64,000 nt of DNA from Maylandia zebra (Eukaryota; Chordata; Actinopteri; Cichliformes; Cichlidae), in assembly GCF_041146795.1 (NCBI RefSeq), contig NC_135177.1, positions 4,907,060-4,971,059 on the forward strand, in the 5' to 3' direction. Both the position numbers and the translations under genes were made by a program. Below, piece by piece: positions 55,700 through 64,000 of this stretch (position 1 is the first letter of the stretch; each line of letters begins with the position of its first letter). The notes below the pieces were generated by a model. That model saw nothing but the letters and a program-made list of their open reading frames with translations, did not search any database and was not told the DNA's origin.

Positions 55700-56880
55700 A
55701 ATGTATGGATGTAAAAGTTCACTTATATATGTTGGTGCTTATCCATGCAGAGCCCTGAAAGTCATGTCAAAACCTTAAAGTGGATTCTGAATTTAACGGG
55801 GAGCCAGTGCAGCTGAATCAGCAGGGGTGTGACATGGGAGTACTTGGAGGACTTGGACAGAAGCGTTGCAGCAGCATTTTGAACAAGTTGCAGATGCTCC
55901 AAAGAGGCTTTACATAAACAAGTAAACAAAGAATTACAATAATCCAGACGAGATGAAACAAATGCATGAATGGCAATTTCTAATTTGGAGCGCGATACAA
56001 TGGGACTCAGCTTAGCAATGTTTCTCAAGTGATATAAACAGGAGCGAACCAGAGATTTTACATGAGCATCCAAAGTCAGAGCTGAGTCAATAGTAACACC
56101 AAGGTTCCTGATAGACGGTTTGGCAAATGTAGCAAGTGGACCCAAGTTTTCCATAACACTAGGTACAAATTTTTTAGGAGCACAAACAAGGACTTCAGTC
56201 TTCTCCTCATTTAGTTGAAGAAAGTTTCCAGCCATCCAACCTCTAATGGAGTCTATGCACTTATGCAAAATCTGTAGCTTGGAAACATCATGGGGCTTAA
56301 AGGAGATATATAATTGAATATCATCTTTATAGCAGTGATACGAAATGTCCTTAAAAGTGCTCAATAAGTGTTGAAGAGGAAGTAAATACAGCAAGAACAA
56401 TAAAGGCCCCAAAACTGAACCTTGTGGCACACCATAGGCAAGAAAAGTAGAAGAGGATCTGTACTTAGAGGTAGCCACAGAATAGGATCGTTCATGCAAA
56501 TAGGATTCAAACCAGTCCAAAGCAGCCCCTGATATACCCACCCAGTGTCTCAGCCTATCTAGCAGAATATGATGGTCCACAGTATCAAAGGCGGAGGTCA
56601 GGTCCAACACCAATAGAACGGAGCATTCTCCTGCATCACATCTCATCAAAATGTCGTTGGAGACTCTAAGAAGTGTAGTTTCAGTAGAGTGAGCTCTACG
56701 AAAGCCAGATTGGAATTTATCCAGAATGCTGTATTCATCTAGAACAGCTATAAGCTGCTTAGCCACAACCTTTTCTAAAATCCTAGCAATGAATGGTAAT
56801 TTTGAAATCGGTCAGTAGCTACTAAGAAGAGAAGCATCAAGCTTAGGTTTTTTTAACAGTGGATGAATGAAAATTGTTAG
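55700..56880 (-). pseudogene. L2-type LINE fragment with long RT frame
   Basis: The minus-strand frame at 56766-55762 (334 codons) has FQSGFRRAHSTETTLLRV, DLTSAFDTVDHHILLDRL and GVPQGSVLGPLLFLLYLLP, then the active-site box read as YKDDIQLY, and the C-terminal RLDYCNSLF and QLHWLPVKFRIHFK. The usual box is Y/F-A-D-D, so Ala has changed to Lys. The element is 5'-truncated near 56880 and ends near 55700 without a clear tail. It lacks an endonuclease. This copy is separate from the split L2 at 12851-20700. Confidence 0.85.
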
Positions 56881-58019
56881 TTTACAATGAATGTTACTGA
56901 TTATGTGGTAGTATTTTTGTGTTAATTGTTTTGTTTTTTGTTTTTGTTTGTTTGTTTTAATTCGGTGGGTGAATGACAGTATAGATTTGTGATATTAGAG
57001 CCTTACTGTGAGGCTTCAACTGGAATAAGTCTTCCCACCAAGGCTTGAGAGGCTGACTTGGAAATATGACCAGATAGAAGATGCACAGTGTCTTATTTGA
57101 AAGTAGCAGAACAAATGATACGAGGGCAAATCGTACAAAGAACAAAGTTCACTAAAGCTGAGAAAAATGTTATCTTTGAAAAAGTCATGAAAACATTTGA
57201 TACCTTTTCTTGCCCATATACTGAAGGAGGAGTCCACCAGGGATGGGGGGAAGAGGTGGTTGTTGCAGACTGGGGTCAGAGCAGAAGCAGAGATAGAATT
57301 GAAGTGACGCCGGAATTGATACCATATTTTTAGAGAGCCAAAATATGGCTCTCTGTTGTCTGTGAATCGTAACAGGGAAACCGGAAGGGATGAAAATAAT
57401 AGTGCTGGGAGTGAGGAAGAGAAACACGATTGAGCCTCAAGGCAACACCAAGTAGCTTGAGGATCATTCAGCCAATAGGTATACTTCTGAATGTTGGCTG
57501 CCCAATAATAAAAGATCAAGTTGGGCAGAGCAAGACCCCCACTGAGCTTACCCTGTTGTAGTGAGGTCATACTAATCCTGGGGGTCTTATTTGCCCATAT
57601 AAATGATGAAATCATTCGATTCACAGATTTGAAAAAGGACTTAGGTAGAAACAATGGGATACACTGAAAAAGGTAGAGGAATTTAGGTAGAATATTCATT
57701 TTTATAATATTAATCCTGCCAAGAAGTGACACAGGAAGATTTGCCCACCTCTGAAAAGCCAACCTGACATAGGTCAGCAAAGGGTTAAGATTAGCTGTTC
57801 GCAAAGCTTTAAATGAACTGGTAATATACACTCCTAGATATCTAAAACCTGAGGAAGCTAAATGGAAATTAAAATCTGTCTGTCTAAGCTCCTTTGCAGC
57901 TGGGTTTATAGGAAATCATTCACTTTTTTGTATATTAATCTTGTACCCAGAGAAAGAGCCAAAACTCAGAAGTATTTCCATTATAGAGGATAAATAAATT
58001 GTTGGATTTGTAACATATA

Positions 58020-59624
58020 CAGTGGGGCAAAAAAGTATTTAGTCAGCCACCGATTGTGCAAGTTCCCCCACTTAAAATGATGACAGAGGTCAGTAATTTG
58101 CACCAGAGGTACACTTCAACTGTGAGAGACAGAATGTGAAAAAAAAATCCATGAATCCACATGGTAGGATTTGTAAAGAATTTATTCGTAAATTAGGGTG
58201 GAAAATAAGTATTTGGTCACCTCAAACAAGGAAAATCTCTGGCTCTCACAGACCTGTAACGTCTTCTGTAAGAAGCTTTTCTGTCCCCCACTTGTTACCT
58301 GTATGAATGGCACCTGTTTGAACTCATCATCTGTATAAAAGACACCTGTCCACAGCCTCAAACAGTCAGACTCCAAACGCCGCCATGGCCAAGACCAAAG
58401 AGCTTTCGAAGGACACCAGGAAAAGTATTGTAGACCTGCACCAGACTGGGAAGAGTGAATCTACAATAGGCAAGCAGCTTGGTGTGAAAAAATCAACTGT
58501 GGGAGCAATCATCAGAAAATGGAAGACATACAAGACCACTGATAATCTCCCTCGATCTGGGGCTCCACGCAAGATCTCATCCCGTGGGGTCAAAATGATC
58601 ATGAGAACGGTGAGCAAAGATCCCAGAACCACACGGGGGGACCTGGTGAATGACCTGCAGAGAGCTGGGACCAAAGTAACAAAGGTCACCATCAGTAACA
58701 CACTACAACGGCAGGGAATCAAATCCCGCAGTGCCAGACGTGTTCCGCTGCTGAAGCCAGTGCATGTCCAGGCCCGTCTGAAGTTTGCCAGAGAGCACAT
58801 GGATGATACAGCAGAGGATTGGGAGAATGTCATGTGGTCAGACGAAACCAAAGTAGAACTTTTTGGTATAAACTCAACTCGTCGTGTTTGGAGGAAGAAG
58901 AATACTGAGTTGCATCCCAAGAACACCATACCTACTGTGAAGCATGGGGGTGGAAACATCATGCTATGGGGCTGTTTTTCTGCCAAGGGGACAGGACGAC
59001 TGATCCGTGTTAAGGACAGAATGAATGGGGCCATGTATCGTGAGATTTTGAGCCAAAACCTCCTTCCATCAGTGAGAACTTTGAAGATGAAACGAGGCTG
59101 GGTCTTCCAACATGACAATGATCCAAAACACACCGCCCGGGCAACAAAGGAGTGGCTCCGTAAGAAGCATTTGAAAGTCCTGGAGTGGCCTAGCCAGTCT
59201 CCAGACCTCAACCCCATAGAAAATCTGTGGCGGGAGTTGAAAGTCCGTGTTGCTCGGCGACAGCCCCAGAACATCACTGCTCTCGAGAAGATCTGCATGG
59301 AGGAATGGGCCAAAATACCAGCTACTGTGTGTGCAAACCTGGTAAAGACCTATAGTAAACGTTTGACCTCTGTTATTGCCAACAAAGGTTATGTTACAAA
59401 GTATTGAGTTGTATTTTTGTTATTGACCAAATACTTATTTTCCACCCTGATTTACGAATAAATTCTTTACAAATCCTACCATGTGGATTCATGGATTTTT
59501 TTTTCCACATTCTGTCTCTCACAGTTGAAGTGTACCTCTGGTGCAAATTACTGACCTCTGTCATCATTTTAGGTGGGGGAACTTGCACAATCGGTGGCTG
59601 ACTAAATACTTTTTTGCCCCACTG
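58020..59624 (+). mobile_element. complete Tc1-like transposon
   Basis: A 1605-bp element has inverted ends starting CAGTGGGGCAAAAAAGTATT and TA duplicated on both sides (58018-58019, 59625-59626). Its single gene is open. It splits L1 code and so is younger than that L1. Two partial copies of the same family are at 53562 and 63103. Confidence 0.96.
58385..59407 (+). CDS. Tc1-type DDE transposase, intact
   Basis: A 340-aa protein starts at the ATG in GCCGCCATGGCC, a strong initiation context. The enzyme cuts the element at its TIRs and reinserts it at TA. The N-terminal part (about residues 5-115) has two helix-turn-helix units, with [18 protein letters not shown] in the first, and a basic GAPRKIS linker like the GRPR AT-hook. 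Catalytic motifs are MWSDETK (first Asp), [11 protein letters not shown] (second Asp) and NPIENLW (Glu, 34 residues later), giving the DD34E pattern of Tc1. The length is normal (about 340). No stops or frame changes, so activity is plausible. Confidence 0.96.
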   Translation: MAKTKELSKDTRKSIVDLHQTGKSESTIGKQLGVKKSTVGAIIRKWKTYKTTDNLPRSGAPRKISSRGVKMIMRTVSKDPRTTRGDLVNDLQRAGTKVTKVTISNTLQRQGIKSRSARRVPLLKPVHVQARLKFAREHMDDTAEDWENVMWSDETKVELFGINSTRRVWRKKNTELHPKNTIPTVKHGGGNIMLWGCFSAKGTGRLIRVKDRMNGAMYREILSQNLLPSVRTLKMKRGWVFQHDNDPKHTARATKEWLRKKHLKVLEWPSQSPDLNPIENLWRELKVRVARRQPQNITALEKICMEEWAKIPATVCANLVKTYSKRLTSVIANKGYVTKY

Positions 59625-60001
59625 TAGTAATAAGTCGTCTGCATACAGAGCAACCCTATATTCCGTACCACCACGAATAACCCCTTGAAACAGAGGCGAG
59701 GTTCTGAGAGTCACAGAAAGAGGCTCTATTGCTAAAGTGAAAAGTAAAGGTGAGAGTGGGCAGCCTTGACGTGTACCACGTGATAGAGTAAAATACTCAG
59801 AATTCACATTATTAGTACAAACAGATGCCAGTGGCGTAGTATATAAAAGATGAATCCAAGATATAAAACTGTCACCAAAACCAAATTTCCTCAAGACTGC
59901 AAAAAGATACTCCCATTCCACTCGATCAAATGCTTTTTCAGCATCCAATGAGATCACCACCTCAGGGACAGTGCTATGATTTTTGGAATATATTATATTA
60001 A

Positions 60002-60701
60002 CCCTCCTGCCATCCTTTAAAAAACTCACACCCATCACCCTAGGGACCATTCTCAGCCACGCCATAAAAAGACCATATATCCATATTTTATTCCACTTTA
60101 AATTAGCCAACCTTGTAAAACTACTTCTCCCTGAAATATTCATGTAAAGTTTTAATTATATTTTCGTTGTTTTAACCCTTCAAATCCCAGTGTTATTACA
60201 TGAGCGCCCTGTGTTATAAGCCCCAAAAACCAAAAAACGAAACTAAATATTTCCACAAAAAACCAGTTGAAGTAATATGTGATTGTCATTATAAGTAGGC
60301 CTTTAGATGGACCAAAGATTGGCACCAACATACATTTTGACCTGCCATTATTTTTTTTGCATTTTTTTTGCAATTTAAAAATTAAAACTTCAAGGCCCTG
60401 AGTCTTCATTGACATCCAAGAAAAGAAGAAAAAATAAAATCATATGATGATAATTTGGGGTTGAAAAATAGTGTTTATAATGGAAGTCAATGGGCAGAAA
60501 ATGGTCCCCAGGGTGATGGGTGTGGGGATTTCTGCTGCTCAGCCATTTTAGGCTGATTTAAGGAATTCACACTGGAATATTAACATTGACAGGTAAAAAC
60601 TATCCTGTGGCAAGTTTGGTTATATTCCACTGAACACAGTGGAAATGGCAGCCATTTAACACATAGCAGTGGCACAAAAAGGTCCCAAGAAGGCAGGAAG
60701 G
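60002..60701. mobile_element. piggyBac-like TTAA MITE
   Basis: A 700-bp insert is flanked by TTAA (59998-60001, 60702-60705), with ends CCCTCCTGCC and the complement CCTTCCTGCC. TTAA targets and CCY-starting ends are piggyBac features. Removing it rejoins the L1 RT frame. Internal boxes CCCATCACCCTAGGGACCAT (left) and the complement-like GTCCCCAGGGTGATGGGTG (right) are further imperfect inverted repeats. It encodes no transposase. Confidence 0.82.
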
Positions 60702-62995
60702 TTAAGAAGGGACCGTATATTAAAAAAGGAATGTCTTCCTTTAATAAAGCCTGTCTGTTCGTCTGATATAATAGAAGGGAGAACTCTTTCCAAACGGGTT
60801 GCTAGCAGTTTGGATAAGATTTTAAAGTCTACATTAAGAAGGCTTATTGGTCGATAGGAGCCACAACAGGTAGGATCCTTTCCTTCTTTATGCAGTAATG
60901 AGACAGAAGCCTGTCTTAGTGTCTGAGGGAGAGAGCCGCATTTCAGTGACTCCTCAAAAACCGACAGCAGCAAAGGGACCAGTTTTAAGTGGAATTTTTT
61001 ATAAAATTCGGCAGGGAACCCATCGGGACCAGGGGACTTTCCAGACTGTAAGGATGTGATTGATGATATGACCTCATCCAAAGTGAGCGGTGCATCAATT
61101 TCTGCTGCTGTTGAGGTTGTAATTGTAGGGGTATCCAATTTGTTAAGAAACTGGTTCATATCTATAGAATTAGAGGGGAACTCTGATGTATACAGAGAAC
61201 TATAAAATGACTTAAAAATTGAGTTGATTTCCGTTGGATCAGAAGTCAAAGTTCCCGATTCATTTCTAATTTGCAATATTTGGCGAGATGCCGATTGGTG
61301 ACGTAGCTGGTGGGCTAGCAGACGAGAGGCTTTATCACCATGTTCATAATAGTTGCCACGGGACCGTAATAACAATTGCTCTGCATCATGGGTCGACAGG
61401 AGACTGAACTCCGATTGCAGGTTAAGACGCTGCTTATATATTTCAGGTGAGGGAGTTTGAGCGTATTGCCGATCTAGAGCTTGAATTTTGGCAGAAAGTT
61501 CATTTTGCTTAGCTTTCTTAGATTTAGATAGGTGAGATAAATAGGAAATTATTTGGCCCCTGAGGTATGCTTTAAGAGTTTCCCATAGTAGAGAATTTGA
61601 GATGTCCTCAGACTCATTTGTAGTTAAGAAGTTATCAATTGCAGATAAGATATAGTCACAGAAAGCTGAATCAGACAAAAGAAGAGAGTTCAACCTCCAT
61701 GGGTGCTGAGGTCTATAGCCAGGAGACAAAGCCATATCCAGGATTAATGGAGCATGATCAGATATAACAATCGGAAGATATTCAGAGTTGCAAACTTTAG
61801 AAGCCATGGAGCCATTTATAAAAAAGTAATAGATCCGAGAATATGTGTGATGAACATTTGAAAAAAAGGAATATTCTCTGGCTTGGGGATTAAAAAATCT
61901 CCAAGGATCAATGTATCCATTTTGGGTCATAAAGTGTGAGAAAGCCCTGGACATAGCAGATCATGCTTTAGAGCCAGTGGCAGATTTGTCTAAAGCTGGG
62001 TCAATAACGCAGTTTAAATCACCTCCGAATATTAGGAGGTGTGTATTTAGGTCAGGAATCATCCTCAAAAGATTATTAGCAAACAGAGTGTTGTCAAAGT
62101 TTTGGGCATAGACGTTCACTAAAACAACTGGGTTATTCATGAGGGTCCCTACTACAATTAGATATCACCCATTTTTCTCAGCAATCAATTTAGTGAGAGA
62201 AAAATGTATTTTATTCCTAATTAAAATTGCCACTCCTCTGGCTCGAATATCAAAGTTTGAGTGAAACATATGACCTATCCATGGAGGTTTAAGTCTTTTA
62301 TGATCTTTGGCTCGCAAATGAGTCTCCTGGAGAAAAGCTACATCTGCACTGAGATGTTTTATGTGGCTGAGAACCCGAGATCTCTTTACCGGACCATTCA
62401 AGCCTTTCACATTCCAAGACAAGAATCTAATAGTACTATTGTTAGTGCTATAACTAGCCATATATATGTTTTACTGAAATCTGGTGACAATAACAAGTTG
62501 ACATCGACGAGGAGCTGAGAAAAGAAAGCTGTCGGGCGTGGGCCTTCAATGTCCTCAGGTAGTCCTACAAGTCATATATTCTGCCTCCTGCTGCGACCTT
62601 CCAAGTCTGCCACCTTGGATTTTAGCCAGTTGTTGTCTTTGCGAAGCGTAGAGCATTCGGACTCTAATTGGTCCAGACGTTGGTCAAATTCAGTGGGCCT
62701 TCAATCCTGAAAGGATGACTTGAAGTCCGCTAGCAATGCAGCTCTATGCTCCTCGAGCATTAAGCTAATCTCGGCTGCAGTTACAGGCGCCGCAAGTGTC
62801 GAGGTTTCTCGGTCTTGTTTGCCCCTTGACTTGGACATTCTTTAAATCTTCGGTAATCGACAAAGGCAAAAGACATTCAAAACTGGGAATCAAAATCTCA
62901 AAGAAGCAGGTTCGTTAGGTAAATGCTGAGCCATGTAGCAGAGCGGACCTAAAACACGTCTACCCAGTAAACGCCATTACCGGAAGTCTCCCTCT

Positions 62996-63102
62996 AATGA
63001 TTACTTCTTATTGAAATTTATGTTGTTCAGTGCAGGGAAAGTGCTCACACCTCTACATTAGAGAAACCAAACAGCCACTTCATAAACGGACTGCACAACA
63101 TA
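62996..63102. other. short unassigned spacer
   Basis: No feature recognised between the L1 5' end and the next Tc1 fragment. Confidence 0.5.
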
Positions 63103-63480
63103 CAGTGGGGCAAAAAAGTATTTAGTCAGCCACCGATTGTGCAAGTTCCCCCACCTAAAATGATGACAGAGGTCAGTAATTTGCACCAGAGGTACACTTC
63201 AACTGTGAGAGACAGAATGTGAAAAAAAAATCCATGAATCCACATGGTAGGATTTGTAAAGAATTTATTCGTAAATCAGGGTGGAAAATAAGTATTTGGT
63301 CAATGACAAAAATACAACTCAATACTTTGTAACATAACCTTTGTTGGCAATAACAGAGGTCAAACGTTTACTATAGGTCTTTACCAGGTTTGCACACACA
63401 GTAGCTGGTATTTTGGCCCATTCCTCCATGCAGATCGTCTCGAGAGCAGTGATGTTTTGGGGCTGTCGCCGAGCAACACA
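63103..63480 (-). mobile_element. Tc1-like right-end fragment, inverted
   Basis: Begins CAGTGGGGCAAAAAAGTATT after TA (63101-63102) and reads as the complement of the right end of the 58020 copy. It includes the last about 50 transposase codons (stop complement near 63322) and breaks off in the CRRQPQN region near 63478. Confidence 0.9.
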
Positions 63481-63485
63481 GACTT

Positions 63486-63524
63486 TGTGTGAATGTGTGT
63501 GTGAATGGGTGGATGACTGGATAT
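63486..63524 (-). repeat. hairpin-core repeat, 39-bp remnant
   Basis: Only the GTGTGAATGGGTGGATGACT box of the family remains, adjoining a Tc1 right-end fragment as at 53344-54023. Confidence 0.55.
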
Positions 63525-63525
63525 C

Positions 63526-64000
63526 AGAATCAGAATCAGAATCAGAATACTTTATTGATCCCTGGGGGAAATTATTTTTTGTTACAGTGCTCCATTTTAA
63601 ACCAACATTAAGACAAGACAGACAATACGCTAACTAAGAATAGTACAATATATACATATATATACATACATACATACATAAGTCACTTATAAATAAATAG
63701 TTGGAAAAGAAACATGTGTAGCTGTAGCAGCAAACAGTGTGTTAAGTGGATGCGTTGTACAGGGAGATGGCCACAGGCAGGAATGATTTCCTGTGTCGTT
63801 CAGTGGTGCTTTTCGGTAATCTCAGTCTCTCACTGAACGAGCTCCTGTGACTGACCAACATGTCATGGAGTGGGTGGGAGGTGTTATCCAACATTGTCTT
63901 TATCTTGGACAGCATCCGCCTCTCCGACACCACCTTGAGGGAGTCCAGCTCCATCCCCACAACATTGCTGGCCTTACGGATCAGTTTATTAAGTCTGTTG
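63526..64000 (-). mobile_element. LINE 3' end running off the window
   Basis: An (ATCAGA)n-like simple tail (63526-63550) and TACTTTATTGATCCCTGGGG are a common fish LINE 3' end read on the minus strand. From 63960 to 63742 the minus frame has KTMLDNTSHPLHDML and PKSTTERHRKSFLPVAISLY, the ORF2 C-terminus. The rest lies beyond 64000. Confidence 0.72.

Larger units (their letters stand above)
56885..62995 (-). pseudogene. L1-type LINE with nested Tc1 and piggyBac-like MITE
   Basis: The minus strand carries a 5' UTR with ACTTCCGGTAATGGCG (62990 area) and an ORF1 start from an ATG at 62838 that has LEGRSRRQN and a stop near 62707; the rest of ORF1 is deleted. ORF2 starts at 62461 with endonuclease motifs FLSWNVKGLN and LQETH, and stops occur near 62163 and 61966. 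The linker and RT entry follow (61954-60702), then RT with [22 protein letters not shown] and YADD (60001-59630) and the C-terminal region (57831-57016). The ORF2 zinc-knuckle end is missing. Insertions: Tc1 (58020-59624), placed just after YADD, and a MITE (60002-60701). Confidence 0.85.

Noticed and set aside
58366..59313. 315-codon minus-strand ORF opposite the Tc1 transposase
   Set aside because: It is the antisense shadow of a conserved transposase gene; its residues show no domain.
1..64000. tRNA or rRNA genes
   Set aside because: No cloverleaf with A and B boxes or rRNA-like stretch was recognised by eye; a tRNAscan-SE and Rfam search would be needed to exclude short ones.

Overview
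This window looks like repeat-dense intergenic DNA from a ray-finned (teleost) fish, most likely a percomorph and possibly a cichlid. The basis is the transposon content: L2 and L1/Tx1-type LINEs, Rex3-type RTE, Ty3/Gypsy LTRs, intact fish-type Tc1, PIF/Harbinger, hAT, piggyBac-like and Polinton sequences, with typical fish microsatellites. The species call is inference. I found no convincing host protein-coding gene, rRNA, tRNA or CRISPR array. One splice-bounded open segment (23599-23745) is the only weak candidate for a host exon.

Layout. 1-8500: sparse unique sequence, a possible LTR end, a hAT element with a perfect 8-bp target-site duplication (TSD; 3793-4821) and small repeat fragments. 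8532-12199: a PIF/Harbinger element with matching TIRs and TTA TSD, carrying degraded MADF/BESS and HARBI1-like genes and broken by a Tc1 fragment. 12851-20700: one minus-strand L2 LINE split by two solo Gypsy LTRs (5-bp TSDs), a 5'-truncated L1 (7-bp TSD) and, inside one LTR, a 38-bp-TIR MITE. 20710-22760: a mariner end joined at a perfect hairpin to a minus-strand Gypsy-type element with its 5' LTR. 24500-28975: a 5'-truncated L1 whose 3' UTR holds a nearly identical 1.19-kb tandem duplication. 31624-37026: a full-length L1 with both ORFs open and a 13-bp TSD, inserted in the LTR of a minus-strand Gypsy element (pol to about 40970). 40970-43800: an LTR, primer-binding-site-like sequence and leader of a retrovirus-like element. 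44150-49001: a minus-strand Polinton/Maverick (adintovirus-like) remnant with broken integrase and two intact unassigned ORFs, interrupted by an internally deleted Rex3. 50596-55640: dispersed retrovirus-like gag, protease and integrase-end fragments split by a Gypsy LTR, a Tc1 fragment and a hAT element. 55700-63000: L2 and L1 copies; the L1 is split by a Tc1 with an intact 340-aa transposase and a piggyBac-like TTAA MITE. 63103-64000: Tc1 and LINE ends.

The elements do not form a pathway; they are nested insertions whose interruption order gives relative ages. The youngest-looking are the intact L1 (31624-37026), the intact Tc1 (58020-59624) and the LTR at 51883-52604. Points most worth a second look are the two unassigned Polinton ORFs, the compensating hairpin shared by two small repeat families, a palindrome-templated rearrangement at 14991-15059, the tandem-duplicated L1 3' UTR, and two LINE copies that each lost their reverse-transcriptase core by internal deletion.
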